Shown here piece by piece: positions 18,455 to 28,442 of a stretch of DNA of 64,000 bases (position 1 is the first letter of the stretch; each line of letters begins with the position of its first letter). The stretch comes from Moritella viscosa (lineage in GTDB: Bacteria; Pseudomonadota; Gammaproteobacteria; Enterobacterales; Moritellaceae). The DNA lies in assembly GCA_000953735.1 (NCBI GenBank), contig LN554852.1, forward strand, positions 3,917,846 through 3,981,845, read 5' to 3'. Under the pieces are notes generated by a model. It was not told the origin of the DNA. It saw nothing but the letters and a program-made list of their open reading frames with translations, and did no database searches. The position numbers and the translations under genes are program-made.

Positions 18455-18883
18455 ATGACAATAAAAACATTGCCCGAATTACTCGTTTTACAGGTATCTT
18501 ATGTAGAACAATTACTGACTCTACTGACAGCTGAAAAATCAGCGTTAGAGTCACGCGATGTCACGGCACTAGAAAAGCTCAGTCAAGATAAAGAACAAAA
18601 AATAACCCAAGTCGCCGAGCTTGATGTCAAAATAAATCTACATCCTGATGCTGCAGAATTACTGTCTACTTATCTCTCTCAAAAACAACAAATTGAAACT
18701 GAACTCACTCAATGCCAAGAATTGAATGACGTTAACGGTAAGTTGATTGAGCTCAATCTACGTAATAGTAAACGGCTAACCGATACTATCGTCCGTAGTC
18801 GCTCACGTAATAATATTACCTATGATAAATTAGGCCGTACTCGCGGATCATCTTCGACCCTAGGTTTAACATTTAAATCCTGA
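18455..18883 (+). CDS. flgN: FlgK/FlgL export chaperone FlgN
   Basis: This cytoplasmic chaperone delivers FlgK and FlgL to the export gate. The 142-residue, almost fully helical protein contains EKSALESRDVTALEKLSQDK, characteristic of the FlgN family, and a basic tail. Its position after flgM supports the call. The gene ends 26 bp before the convergent sdaA end, with no obvious terminator between. Confidence 0.88.
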   Translation: MTIKTLPELLVLQVSYVEQLLTLLTAEKSALESRDVTALEKLSQDKEQKITQVAELDVKINLHPDAAELLSTYLSQKQQIETELTQCQELNDVNGKLIELNLRNSKRLTDTIVRSRSRNNITYDKLGRTRGSSSTLGLTFKS

Positions 18884-18909
18884 TCCAGTGCCTTACTGTT
18901 ATATTTGAG

Positions 18910-20277
18910 TTAACAAACCGTCACATTAATCGCTAAACCACCTTTCGATGTCTCTTTATATTTATTTTTCATATCATCCCCTGTGGCTTTCATCGTTTTA
19001 ATCACCTGATCAAGTGATACCTTATGGTCTCCAGCTCCCATACGCGCCATACGTGAGGCATTAATCGCTTTCACCGCACCAATGGCATTACGCTCAATAC
19101 AAGGGATCTGAACCAAACCAGCAATCGGATCACAAGTTAGCCCCAAATTATGTTCCATGCCAATTTCAGCAGCATGCTCGACTTGTTCTAGTGTCCCGCC
19201 TCTTATTGCCGTCAAGCCTGCGGCTGCCATAGAACAAGCAACACCAACCTCACCTTGACAGCCCACTTCAGCGCCAGAAATAGAGGCATTTTTTTTATAT
19301 AAAGTCCCAATTGCGGCACAGGTTAATAGGTAAGTTTTTATTTTATCTTCTGTTAACGGGCTAACGAACTGATCATAAAAATACATCACCGCAGGAATAA
19401 TACCGGCAGCACCATTGGTGGGTGCCGTCACAACACGCCCTCCAGCCGCATTTTCTTCATTAACTGCCATCGCATACATATTAACAAAATCCATACCGTG
19501 AAACGTATCATCTTTGGCATCTGGCGCTTGTAATCGCAAGTATAAACCAGGTGCACGACGGCGAACCTTTAAACCACCGGGTAAAACACCTTCATTACGG
19601 CAACCTCGATGAATACAATCAACCATGATGCTATGTAGCTGTAATAAATTTTTATTAATGACATCATCGGGATTTAATTGGCGCTCATTTTCATACATGA
19701 GCTTGGCAATAGATAACCCATGTAATCGACAAGTAGCAAGGAGTTCATCAGCACTATCAAATTTATATTTAGGCAGGATTTGGGCATTAACTTCCAATGG
19801 TTGTTCGATGTGATCATGGTCGAGAATAAACCCTCCGCCAATTGAATAATACGTCTTACTCAATACAATATGATCTTGGTTTAAAGCTGTTATCGTCATT
19901 CCATTACTATGATAAGACAAGGTTTTACGCTGGTGCAGCATGATGTTTTCAGCTCGCGTAAAAGGCACAAAACCAATCTCGTTCAAGTCAATGCCTTGCT
20001 GTGCCTCTATTTTCGCTAATATCTCGGGCACCAAATCAGAATCGATCTTGTCTGGTTCATAACCTGCTAACCCCAAAATAACTGCGATATCACTGCCATG
20101 ACCAACCCCAGTCTGTCCTAACGAACCAAATAGTGCAGCATTAATACCTAAAATAGGTTCACTATTATCGAGTGCTTTAAGCTGTTGTAAAAAATCAAAT
20201 GCCGCGCGCATAGGACCTACAGTATGTGAACTCGATGGTCCAATACCAATACTAAACATATCAAAGGTACTGATCAT
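18910..20277 (-). CDS. sdaA: L-serine ammonia-lyase (L-serine deaminase), iron-sulfur
   Basis: This enzyme converts L-serine to pyruvate and ammonia using a [4Fe-4S] cluster. The 455-residue single-chain protein has the N-terminal domain ([20 protein letters not shown]) and the catalytic domain. The conserved Cys region includes [20 protein letters not shown] and later [19 protein letters not shown]. The start at 20277 follows AGGGAG; an upstream in-frame ATG would add 16 residues not typical of the family. Length matches E. coli SdaA (454). Confidence 0.95.
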   Translation of the reverse strand: MISTFDMFSIGIGPSSSHTVGPMRAAFDFLQQLKALDNSEPILGINAALFGSLGQTGVGHGSDIAVILGLAGYEPDKIDSDLVPEILAKIEAQQGIDLNEIGFVPFTRAENIMLHQRKTLSYHSNGMTITALNQDHIVLSKTYYSIGGGFILDHDHIEQPLEVNAQILPKYKFDSADELLATCRLHGLSIAKLMYENERQLNPDDVINKNLLQLHSIMVDCIHRGCRNEGVLPGGLKVRRRAPGLYLRLQAPDAKDDTFHGMDFVNMYAMAVNEENAAGGRVVTAPTNGAAGIIPAVMYFYDQFVSPLTEDKIKTYLLTCAAIGTLYKKNASISGAEVGCQGEVGVACSMAAAGLTAIRGGTLEQVEHAAEIGMEHNLGLTCDPIAGLVQIPCIERNAIGAVKAINASRMARMGAGDHKVSLDQVIKTMKATGDDMKNKYKETSKGGLAINVTVC

Positions 20278-20646
20278 AAAATACTCCCTGATTAATGAAT
20301 ATGACTTACTGTAGGTATAGCACATGATTGTTTGTGCAATTTTATTACTATTTTGAAAAAATATTACGACTATAATTAGTTATAAACCTACATGGATTCT
20401 GCCTGTAAATTCGTCATTATCGCTATGTTTATGCTGTTAAATCAGTTTTAACCATAATAAACTCACAAAAATCTGTGGAACGATGCTAAACATAAGTAAA
20501 AAATGTAATAATAGTTCGACTTACTTCATATTTTTTACATAATTCACGTAATAAATATCCAGCAAGGTTTATAATGCAGCCATAGATTCGCATTTACCTT
20601 CATTACTTTATCATGCGCCCATTGCGGAGCTTGCCAGGGAAATATC
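20278..20646. promoter_or_regulatory. Divergent sdaA-hexR intergenic region
   Basis: This 369-bp A+T-rich gap contains a TATAAT -10-like box at 20570-20575, about 70 bases before hexR. I looked for the HexR palindrome TGTAATN3ATTACA-type sequence and found only half-site-like pieces. No RNA gene is visible. Confidence 0.4.
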
Positions 20647-21495
20647 ATGAGTATGCTCGAAAAAATAATCCAAAATTTAGAAATATTCAGTAAGTCTGAA
20701 AAAAAGGTTGCTGATGTTATTCTAGAATCTCCGCAATCCGCTATTCATTCAAGTATTGCGACACTTGCGAAAGTTGCAGATGTAAGCGAGCCGACAGTTA
20801 ACCGTTTTTGCCGTCGTCTAGATACCAAAGGTTACCCTGATTTTAAATTACATTTAGCACAAAGCCTAGCTAACGGAACCCCATACGTAAACAGAAACGT
20901 AGAAGCAAACGATGGTCCTGAAGTTTATACGCAAAAAATATTTGAAACGACTATCGCTCACTTAGACTCAGCAAAAAATAGCTTAGATCCTGAAGTAATT
21001 AATAAAGCGGTTGATCTACTTATTCAATCGAAACAAATTTCGTTCTTTGGCTTAGGCGCTTCCGCATCGGTTGCCCGTGACGCTGAAAACAAATTCTTCC
21101 GTTTTAACGTGCCCGTCATTTGTTTTGATGACATTATGATGCAACGCATGAGTGTAATTAACAGTACTGAAGACTCGGTAGTTGTATTATTCTCACACAC
21201 AGGCCGTACTAAAAGTATGGTAGATGTAGCGAAACTAGCACGTGAGAATGATGCAATCGTGATTGGTATCACAGCACAGGACTCACCACTAGCAGAATAC
21301 TCGAATCTGGTTATTTCACTTGATGTAATGGAAGATACTGACGTATATATGCCGATGGCATCACGTGTCGCGCAATTGGTACTGGTTGATGTACTCGCGA
21401 CAGGCTTCACATTACGTCGTGGTGAAAAGTTCAGAGAAAACTTGAAGAAAGTAAAATCCGCAATCAAGGATTCGCGCTTTAACAAAATAGATTAA
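20647..21495 (+). CDS. hexR: Carbon-metabolism regulator HexR (RpiR family)
   Basis: This is a transcription factor of central carbon metabolism that senses 2-keto-3-deoxy-6-phosphogluconate in gammaproteobacteria. The 282-residue protein has an N-terminal RpiR HTH (about 1-75, VADVSEPTVNRFCRRLDTKG) and a C-terminal SIS sugar-isomerase domain (about 125-255, FGLGASASVARDAENKFFRF). Adjacency to pykA, a usual HexR-regulated gene, supports the call. A terminator follows. Confidence 0.93.
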   Translation: MSMLEKIIQNLEIFSKSEKKVADVILESPQSAIHSSIATLAKVADVSEPTVNRFCRRLDTKGYPDFKLHLAQSLANGTPYVNRNVEANDGPEVYTQKIFETTIAHLDSAKNSLDPEVINKAVDLLIQSKQISFFGLGASASVARDAENKFFRFNVPVICFDDIMMQRMSVINSTEDSVVVLFSHTGRTKSMVDVAKLARENDAIVIGITAQDSPLAEYSNLVISLDVMEDTDVYMPMASRVAQLVLVDVLATGFTLRRGEKFRENLKKVKSAIKDSRFNKID

Positions 21496-21498
21496 TCC

Positions 21499-21528
21499 AA
21501 AATGGCCGCTGATATGTGGCCATTTTTA
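21499..21528 (+). terminator. Terminator of hexR
   Basis: AAAATGGCC pairs with GGCCATTTT (9 bp, 10-base loop), followed by a T-rich tail directly after the hexR stop. Confidence 0.8.
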
Positions 21529-21673
21529 TTTCCCCTATCACTTTTTTACTTATTCTTGTCACCAAACGGTAATCAAGCCTTTGCATACTAATACGATTGA
21601 CCATCACCTTTTGTCTGACAGTATTTAAATAACATACTTTAAAATATCATCTTATTATTCATATGGAGTCATT

Positions 21674-23110
21674 ATGTTACGTCGTACTAAAATTGTAACC
21701 ACCTTAGGTCCAGCAACAGATCGCGATAATAATCTAGAAAAAATTATTCTTGCTGGTGCCAATATGGTACGTATGAACTTTTCTCACGGCAACGCCGAAG
21801 ATCACATCAAGCGTGCCGAAGACGTTCGTGCTATTGCTAAAAAACACAATAAACACGTGGCTATTTTAGGTGACTTACAAGGTCCTAAGATCCGTGTATC
21901 TAAATTTACAGATGGAAAAATCCAATTAAACCTAGGTGATAAATTCTGCTTAGATGCAACATTTGATAAAACTGCGGGTAATAACCAATGCGTTAGTATC
22001 GATTACCCAGAACTAGCAAATGATGTTTTCGCGGGTGATGTACTGCTACTTGACGATGGCCGTGTACAATTAAAAGTAACCGAAATTAAAGGTCAGCAGA
22101 TCCACACTGAAGTGACGGTAGCAGGCCCGTTATCAAATAACAAAGGTATCAACAAACAAGGTGGTGGTTTATCTGCTGAAGCGCTTACTGACAAAGATAA
22201 AGCAGATATTCTAACTGCAGCTAAAATTGACGTCGACTTTATTGCGGTTTCTTTCCCGCGTAATGGCAGTGATATCAATTATGCGCGTGAACTTGTTCGT
22301 GCTGCGGGCTCTAATGCGAAAATCTGTGCCAAAGTCGAGCGTGCAGAGACTGTAGCAACAAAAGAAAGCATGACAGAGATCATCCTAGCCTCTGATGCCA
22401 TTATGGTTGCACGTGGCGATCTAGGTGTTGAAATTGGCGATGCGGCACTTGTGGGTGTACAAAAATCACTGATCCACTTATCACGTAAATATAACCGTGT
22501 AGTGATCACCGCAACACAAATGATGGAATCAATGATCAATAGCCCAATGCCAACACGTGCAGAAGTAATGGACGTGGCAAATGCGGTTCTTGATGGGACG
22601 GATGCGGTAATGCTATCTGCAGAAACTGCAGCCGGTGACTTCCCTGTAGAAACAGTGAAAGCAATGGCAGAAGTATGCTTAGGTGCAGAAACACACCCTA
22701 GCATGAATGTCTCAAACCACCGCATCGAGTATACATTCGATTCAATTGAAGAAACCATTGCGATGTCGACAATGTATGCGGCGAATCACCTAAAAGGTGT
22801 AAAGGCTATTGTTGCATTGAGTGAGTCGGGTACTACGCCATTATTGATGTCTCGTATTAGTTCTGGCTTACCAATTTTCTGCTTGTCTCCACATCAAAAA
22901 ACATTGAATGCGACAGCTCTTTACCGTGGTGTAACCCCGCTACAATTTAACACGGAAGGCTTATCTCAGGAACAAATCGTAGAAGGTACTTACGCAGTGC
23001 TTAAAGAAACAGGCCAAGTGCAACCAGGTGATATTATCTTGTTCACATTAGGCGATAAAATGGATACAGTTGGTTCAACCAATACCAGTAAAATCCTAAA
23101 AATAAAATAA
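21674..23110 (+). CDS. pykA: Pyruvate kinase
   Basis: This enzyme makes pyruvate and ATP from phosphoenolpyruvate and ADP. The 478-residue protein starts [17 protein letters not shown]. It carries the family's active-site stretch [18 protein letters not shown] and the [20 protein letters not shown] motif. The length and N terminus fit the PykA (type II) branch. It follows hexR with a 178-bp gap holding the hexR terminator and room for its own promoter. Confidence 0.95.
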   Translation: MLRRTKIVTTLGPATDRDNNLEKIILAGANMVRMNFSHGNAEDHIKRAEDVRAIAKKHNKHVAILGDLQGPKIRVSKFTDGKIQLNLGDKFCLDATFDKTAGNNQCVSIDYPELANDVFAGDVLLLDDGRVQLKVTEIKGQQIHTEVTVAGPLSNNKGINKQGGGLSAEALTDKDKADILTAAKIDVDFIAVSFPRNGSDINYARELVRAAGSNAKICAKVERAETVATKESMTEIILASDAIMVARGDLGVEIGDAALVGVQKSLIHLSRKYNRVVITATQMMESMINSPMPTRAEVMDVANAVLDGTDAVMLSAETAAGDFPVETVKAMAEVCLGAETHPSMNVSNHRIEYTFDSIEETIAMSTMYAANHLKGVKAIVALSESGTTPLLMSRISSGLPIFCLSPHQKTLNATALYRGVTPLQFNTEGLSQEQIVEGTYAVLKETGQVQPGDIILFTLGDKMDTVGSTNTSKILKIK

Positions 23111-23147
23111 CTGTATTACTGTACTCAATTAGTCCCGCACTAATAAA

Positions 23148-23181
23148 AGGTTAAGCATCGTTTTATTACTATGCTTAACCT
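23148..23181. repeat. 11-bp inverted repeat after pykA
   Basis: AGGTTAAGCAT (23148-23158) and its exact complement (23171-23181) enclose 12 bases. It lies 22 bp before the main pykA terminator and may be a first 3' stem. There is no T-run. Confidence 0.5.
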
Positions 23182-23202
23182 TGTAGATAATAATACAGAC
23201 AT

Positions 23203-23249
23203 AAAAAAACCGAGGCTGCTATATAAGATAACAGTCTCGGTTTTTTTTA
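23203..23249 (+). terminator. Rho-independent terminator of pykA
   Basis: CCGAG(G/A)CTG-type stem (CCGAGGCTG with CAGTCTCGG, one G-T pair) is flanked by A7 on the left and T8 on the right. It can act in both directions, toward pykA and toward fadE. Confidence 0.88.
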
Positions 23250-23264
23250 TTTTATTCTTTATTT

Positions 23265-23290
23265 AAAATCTAGCCCGTAAGCTAGATTTT
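23265..23290 (-). terminator. Hairpin downstream of fadE
   Basis: A 10-bp perfect stem AAAATCTAGC/GCTAGATTTT with a 6-base loop, 22 bp after the fadE stop, with T-rich flanks. Confidence 0.65.
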
Positions 23291-23311
23291 AATAAGTTGC
23301 TCAGTTAGAAC

Positions 23312-25600
23312 CTAAGCTACTTTATCATTTTTTGTTACTTTCGAAATACCCGCAAACTCTTCTGGTGTGAATGAGTCAACGTTAATAGCAGCAAAACGTA
23401 ATGCATCAGCGGCCAGTAGTTCATCAGCTTCAACTTGTGTGATGATACCTTTCTCAACAGCAAGTGGCGCAGCAACTTTTGCAGCTAACTTACGTGGTAT
23501 TGTACCTTTAGATGCAGCAATCGCGATTTTCTTCTCGATAGGCTGAACTTTGTACATTGCTTGGAACGCAGCTTCCATATCGAACATTGCTGTGTTTGCA
23601 TCTTTCTCGTCACCAACATAACAAAGGTGTGTTAGGCGGTCACGTGCTTCGCTTGGTTTAAGCAGTACTTCACAAATTTCTTTTGAAATATCATCAGCTG
23701 GCATTTTGTAGCTGATGCCAAATGGGAACACTACAACTTTAAGTGTATTAGCAATTGCTTTGTTACCGAAGTTTTGGAAGAAACCAGAAAATGCTTTACC
23801 AATTTCAAACAAGTTACGTTCAATAGCCCAAGACAACATAGGTAAATCTTCAGCTTGACGACCTTGCTCTTCAAAATGTTTCAACGTTGCAGATGCAAGG
23901 TACAAGTTACTTAGTACATCACCTAAACGTGCAGAAATCATTTCACGACGTTTCAAGTCACCACCAAGTACTAGCATAGATACGTCAGCACACAGTGCTA
24001 ATGCTTTACTCATACGCGTAAGTTGCTTGTAGTATTTCTTCGTTGGACCAGATACAGGCGCAGAATTTAACATGCCACCAGTCAGACCTTGGCCTAATGC
24101 ACCAAAGAAGTTTTTCGTACCAAAGGCAATATGTTTAAGCAATAATTCATCAAATTGATCTAGTGCTTCTTTTTCATTTGGATTTGCAGCCGCTTGTAAT
24201 TCACCTAGTACGTATGGGTGACAACGTGTTGCACCTTGACCAAAGATCATTAGGTTACGCGTAAGGATATTTGCACCCTCAACCGTAATTGCTACAGGGA
24301 TACCCCAATAAGCGTGTGCTAGGTAGTTTTTAGGACCACACTGAATACCACTACCCGCTTGAATATCAAGCGCGTCATCAATAACAGTACGCGCCATTTC
24401 AGTCATATGATATTTAGAAATAGCAGTCACAATAGCAGGGCTTTGACCTAAATCTAGCGCACCTGTAGTGAATTTACGTGCAGCTTCAAGTTGGTAAGTT
24501 AAACCACCAATACGTGCAAGTGACTCTTGAACACCTTCAAACTTACCAATTGATAAGCCAAATTGTTTACGTACATATGAGTAAGCACCCGTCATACGTG
24601 CAGTTAAGTGACCACATGCAGTACCAAGTGCAGGTAAAGAAATACCACGGCCAGCAGATAAACATTCAACCAGCATACGCCAGCCTTTACCTACTTGACC
24701 AGCACCACCGATAACCCAATCCATTGGGATGAATACATCATCGCCATAAGTCGTACCATTCATGAATGCTAGACCCATTGGGAAATGACGGTCGCCAATT
24801 TCAACACCTTCGTGTGACGTAGGGATTAGTGCACAAGTAATACCGATATCAACTTGCTCACCAAGTAGACCATCTGGATCTTGTAGTTTAAATGCTAAGC
24901 CAAGTACAGTAGCTACTGGAGCTAGAGTAATATAACGCTTGCTCCACGATACGCGGATACCTAGCGTTTCTTTACCTTCGAATTCTTCTTTAACAACGCG
25001 CCCCATATCTGGGATACCACCCGCATCAGAACCAGCTTCAGGACCAGTCAGTGCGAAACAAGGAACTTCTGTACCGTTTGCTAGACCTGGTAACCAACGA
25101 TCTTTTTCTGCTTGTGTACCGTAATGTGCAAGTAATTCGCCCGGACCTAATGAGTTAGGAACCATTACTGTTACAGCCGTAGATAAACTACGTGTTGCAA
25201 TCGTTGTTACAATTGTTGAGTTAGCGTAAGCAGAGAATGCTTTACCGCCGTATTCTTTTGGAATGATAAGCGCAAAAAAGCCTTTTGATTTAATGAAATC
25301 CCAAACTGGTTTTGGTAAGTCACGATCTTCATGAACGATTTTATAATCATCCAGCATAGACATTAGTGTTTTAAGTTCGTTATCAATGAAGCTTTGCTCA
25401 TCTTTAGTTAGCTTAGGTGTTGGGTAGCTAAGCATTTTATTCCAATCAGGGCTACCTGCGAATAAATCACCATCCCACCACACACTACCAGATTCCATTG
25501 CTTCCTGCTCTGTTTGCGAAAGCGGTGGCAAGATGCTCTTAAACACTTTAAATAATGGTGCTGTGATATTCTTCTTTCTAAACTCACTCATTGCGCTCAT
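23312..25600 (-). CDS. fadE: Acyl-CoA dehydrogenase FadE
   Basis: This enzyme performs the first oxidation of fatty-acid beta-oxidation, producing trans-2-enoyl-CoA. The 762-residue protein belongs to the long FadE/YafH branch. Its early motif is SGSVWWDGDLFAGSPDWNKM, its FAD/substrate region CFALTGPEAGSDAGGIPD, and it has a C-terminal extra domain. I chose the start at 25600 because AAGGAAA lies at proper distance; the ATG 21 bases upstream has no such site. It lies 85 bp after the PsrA-type regulator and is likely co-transcribed with it. Confidence 0.95.
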   Translation of the reverse strand: MSAMSEFRKKNITAPLFKVFKSILPPLSQTEQEAMESGSVWWDGDLFAGSPDWNKMLSYPTPKLTKDEQSFIDNELKTLMSMLDDYKIVHEDRDLPKPVWDFIKSKGFFALIIPKEYGGKAFSAYANSTIVTTIATRSLSTAVTVMVPNSLGPGELLAHYGTQAEKDRWLPGLANGTEVPCFALTGPEAGSDAGGIPDMGRVVKEEFEGKETLGIRVSWSKRYITLAPVATVLGLAFKLQDPDGLLGEQVDIGITCALIPTSHEGVEIGDRHFPMGLAFMNGTTYGDDVFIPMDWVIGGAGQVGKGWRMLVECLSAGRGISLPALGTACGHLTARMTGAYSYVRKQFGLSIGKFEGVQESLARIGGLTYQLEAARKFTTGALDLGQSPAIVTAISKYHMTEMARTVIDDALDIQAGSGIQCGPKNYLAHAYWGIPVAITVEGANILTRNLMIFGQGATRCHPYVLGELQAAANPNEKEALDQFDELLLKHIAFGTKNFFGALGQGLTGGMLNSAPVSGPTKKYYKQLTRMSKALALCADVSMLVLGGDLKRREMISARLGDVLSNLYLASATLKHFEEQGRQAEDLPMLSWAIERNLFEIGKAFSGFFQNFGNKAIANTLKVVVFPFGISYKMPADDISKEICEVLLKPSEARDRLTHLCYVGDEKDANTAMFDMEAAFQAMYKVQPIEKKIAIAASKGTIPRKLAAKVAAPLAVEKGIITQVEADELLAADALRFAAINVDSFTPEEFAGISKVTKNDKVA

Positions 25601-25685
25601 AACGATTTCCTTTTGTTTCACTATTTTGATGCTGTATTTACAACTTTGGATCTGAATTCACAACATCCAAATAGCTAAATTGCAT

Positions 25686-26333
25686 CTACATGCTTGTAGT
25701 TTCTGTTGAGGTATTCATTCCTGATGCCAAATAAGGGATCACTTTACGAATTAGCCCCTCGACATCAATATCTTGATTAAAATCTGCTTTCGCAATATCC
25801 ATCAATGCGCCACTTGAGCCCATCGTAAATACTGCAGTACCCAAGGTAAAATGTAATCGCCAAAAGAGTTCTTGCGATGACAACGCTGGGTTCGCTTTCA
25901 ATAAAGCCTTAGTTATGTTAGCTAAGACTTCACCATAATGCGTTGTAGTGTACCAACGTAAATGCCCTTGCTCATCAGTATAGCTTCGACCAAGTAACTG
26001 CATAAAAATCACGGTACCATTTTTACTTTGCTGCTCTAATGCTAATAGCGGATCAACAAAACTGTTAAACACATCTAACAACGATGGTTTTTCAACTTGT
26101 GTACATAAGGCTGTTAACTTCTCATTCAGTAGAGGCATGAAAAGTTCGAGATGTCGGGCTATAACCGCCTGAATCAATTCTTTCTTAGAACCAAAATGAT
26201 AATTAACCGATGCCAAATTCACACTTGCTCGTGTAGTTATCAAGCGTAAAGAAGTATCTGAAAACCCATGTTCAGCGAACAAACTTTCGGCTGCATCGAG
26301 AATGCGAGTTTTTGTATCCAACTTACTAACCAT
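25686..26333 (-). CDS. psrA: TetR-family regulator, PsrA-like
   Basis: The 215-residue protein has an N-terminal TetR HTH (about 8-55, SLRLITTRASVNLASVNYHF) and a ligand-binding C-terminal domain with LFWRLHFTLGTAVFTMGSSG. It resembles Pseudomonas and Shewanella PsrA, a repressor of fatty-acid degradation genes released by long-chain fatty acids or acyl-CoA. Position directly upstream of fadE and three PsrA-type palindromes in its own promoter support this. The ligand is inferred from the family. Confidence 0.85.
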   Translation of the reverse strand: MVSKLDTKTRILDAAESLFAEHGFSDTSLRLITTRASVNLASVNYHFGSKKELIQAVIARHLELFMPLLNEKLTALCTQVEKPSLLDVFNSFVDPLLALEQQSKNGTVIFMQLLGRSYTDEQGHLRWYTTTHYGEVLANITKALLKANPALSSQELFWRLHFTLGTAVFTMGSSGALMDIAKADFNQDIDVEGLIRKVIPYLASGMNTSTETTSM

Positions 26334-26347
26334 AATTAACCCTTTTT

Positions 26348-26359
26348 AAACGAACGTTT
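26348..26359. promoter_or_regulatory. Candidate PsrA operator 1
   Basis: AAACGAACGTTT has the AAAC-N4-GTTT form, 15 bp upstream of the psrA start codon, where bound protein would block transcription or initiation. Confidence 0.6.
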
Positions 26360-26398
26360 TAAAATTACGTTCTGACGGACAAAATGTCAATACAATGT

Positions 26399-26410
26399 AA
26401 ACAATTGTTT
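26399..26410. promoter_or_regulatory. Candidate PsrA operator 2
   Basis: AAACAATTGTTT is a perfect palindrome of the AAAC-N4-GTTT form in the psrA promoter region. Confidence 0.65.
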
Positions 26411-26411
26411 G

Positions 26412-26423
26412 AAACAAATGTTT
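26412..26423. promoter_or_regulatory. Candidate PsrA operator 3
   Basis: AAACAAATGTTT follows operator 2 after one base. The tandem spacing of 13 bp suggests cooperative binding of dimers. Confidence 0.62.
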
Positions 26424-26556
26424 TGAACTTGCCCTAGTTCGCATTTTTCTACGTATATAAAATAACCCCCCCATTAGTGGGTAGCTGTAATTAGGGGTTT
26501 TAAAGATAAATACGAGCGCCGATATTTATCCTCTACTCCCTAAAAATAGCACAGTT

Positions 26557-26600
26557 AAAATGAATAAAGCGGCAACCTAGGTTGCCGCTTTATTCATTTT
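26557..26600. terminator. 44-bp perfect palindrome between fumarase and psrA
   Basis: The sequence is fully self-complementary around CCTAGG: 22 bases on each side of the centre, including AATAAAGCGGCAACC. With A-rich left and T-rich right flanks it would form a long stem acting as terminator of the fumarase message. As DNA it could also extrude a cruciform. Confidence 0.8.
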
Positions 26601-26638
26601 TAAACAGTTTTTTAAAACACTAATGCATTATTTTCGTG

Positions 26639-28147
26639 TTATTCATTAAGTTTTATTTTCCAGATAGCTGGACCTTCGACATGTGCAGATACACCATTAG
26701 TGTCCACTGCAACAGTCATTGGCATATCAACAACATCAAATTCGTAAATCGCTTCCATACCTAAGTCTTCAAACGCGACAACACGTGACTTCTTAATCGC
26801 TTTTGATACCAAGTACGCAGCGCCACCAACAGCCATCAAATAAACGGCTTTATTCTTCTTGATACTTTCAACCGTTGCAGGGCCACGTTCAGATTTACCG
26901 ATCATGCCTAATAGACCAGTCTGTTCTAACATAGTATCGGTAAACTTATCCATACGTGTCGCAGTTGTTGGACCAGCAGGGCCTACAACTTCATCACCCA
27001 CAGCATCAACAGGACCAACGTAATAGATAAAGCGATTAGTAAAGTCCACGCCTTCAGGCAAGCCTTCACCTCTGTCTAACATGTCTTTAATACGTTTATG
27101 CGCCGCATCACGACCTGTTAAGATCTTACCTGATAATAGAACCGTTTCACCGGTTTTCCATTCGAGTATTGACTCAGGTTTGATATTGTCAACATTAACA
27201 CGACGAACGCTATCGCTTACTTCCCAAGTCACTTCAGGCCAATCTTCTAATTTCGGCACATGTAATTCTGCAGGACCTGAACCATCCAGCGTAAAGTGGG
27301 TATGACGTGTCGCTGCACAGTTAGGGATCATGACCACAGGTTTTGATGCTGCGTGTGTTGGACACGATTTAATTTTAATATCCAATACCGTCGCCATTCC
27401 GCCTAAACCTTGCGCGCCGATACCTAATTTATTTACACGGTCAAAAATGTCTAAACGCATTTTTTCATCAGTTGTTTCAGCACCACGAGCCATCAGTTCG
27501 TGGATATCAACCGGTTCCATTAATGATTCTTTAGCCATTATCGCCGCTTTTTCAGCAGTACCGCCAATGCCTATACCTAACATACCAGGAGGACACCAAC
27601 CTGCGCCCATCGTTGGTACTGTTTTCTCAACCCATTCAGCTACGTCATCGGACGGGTTTAGCATCACCATCTTACTTTTGTTTTCAGAACCGCCGCCTTT
27701 CGCTGCGATCATCACTTCAACTTTAGCACCAGGCACCATTTCGACATGCACTACGCCAGGCGTATTATCTTTGGTGTTTTTACGTGCGCCAGCAGGATCT
27801 GCGACAATTGAAGCACGGAGTGGGTTACCTTCAAATCCATAACCACGACGAATCCCTTCATCAACCATTTCTTGCACTGTTTGATCGGTTTCCCATTGCA
27901 CATTCATGCCGATTTTAACGAAACAAGTCACAATGCCAGTGTCTTGACAGATTGGACGTTTACCTTCAGCAGACATACGAGAATTAATGAGAATTTGTGC
28001 AATCGCATCTTTAGCGGCTTGGCTTTCTTCTGCGTTGTAGGCTTTTTCCATTGCTTGGATAAAATCAAGTGGATGATAATATGAAATGTATTGTAATGAA
28101 TCTGCAATACTGTCGATAAAGTCCGCTTTACGGATAACTGTACTCAT
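26639..28147 (-). CDS. Fumarate hydratase, class I (iron-sulfur)
   Basis: This enzyme hydrates fumarate to L-malate with an oxygen-sensitive [4Fe-4S] cluster. The 502-residue protein has the alpha-type part with GKRPICQDTGIVTCFVKIGM and MGAGWCPPGMLGIGIGGTAE. The beta-type part (about 330-500) carries VDAVGDEVVGPAGPTTATRM. The ATG at 28147 sits 6 bases after GGGAG; a TTG two codons upstream is less likely. It is a single-chain FumA/FumB-type enzyme. No neighbour shares its pathway. Confidence 0.92.
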   Translation of the reverse strand: MSTVIRKADFIDSIADSLQYISYYHPLDFIQAMEKAYNAEESQAAKDAIAQILINSRMSAEGKRPICQDTGIVTCFVKIGMNVQWETDQTVQEMVDEGIRRGYGFEGNPLRASIVADPAGARKNTKDNTPGVVHVEMVPGAKVEVMIAAKGGGSENKSKMVMLNPSDDVAEWVEKTVPTMGAGWCPPGMLGIGIGGTAEKAAIMAKESLMEPVDIHELMARGAETTDEKMRLDIFDRVNKLGIGAQGLGGMATVLDIKIKSCPTHAASKPVVMIPNCAATRHTHFTLDGSGPAELHVPKLEDWPEVTWEVSDSVRRVNVDNIKPESILEWKTGETVLLSGKILTGRDAAHKRIKDMLDRGEGLPEGVDFTNRFIYYVGPVDAVGDEVVGPAGPTTATRMDKFTDTMLEQTGLLGMIGKSERGPATVESIKKNKAVYLMAVGGAAYLVSKAIKKSRVVAFEDLGMEAIYEFDVVDMPMTVAVDTNGVSAHVEGPAIWKIKLNE

Positions 28148-28442
28148 GGTCAACTCCCTTTTGCTTACTCACTGTGCTAACTAATTATTATATTTATCAT
28201 GTTCAAGGCCATGAAACGGCCTTGAAATAGTTAACGTTAAGGTATGTGCTTCTAAATTTTTCTCTATCATACCTTTGCTGATCACTTCTCTCCACTAAAA
28301 CTGTGCTTAATCTATACGAAATAACAACAGCAGCACAACTTTATAGCAACACCCAATTCATTTTATATCACCTTAGAGCCAAGATTAATCTGACTATTTA
28401 TGATAATCTGCGCGCATCAGAATTGAGGGATATGCTGTACCA

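Noticed and set aside
18910-20325. Longer sdaA start adding 16 residues
   Set aside because: The extra residues (MCYTYSKSYSLIREYF) are not typical of the family, and a good AGGGAG site precedes the ATG at 20277.
20278-20646. HexR operator upstream of hexR or sdaA
   Set aside because: Only half-site-like TGTAAT pieces are present; no convincing full palindrome was found.
26461-26505. CCCC/GGGG pairing downstream of the psrA promoter as a terminator
   Set aside because: Only about six bases can pair with a long unstructured loop; the palindrome at 26557-26600 is a far better terminator.
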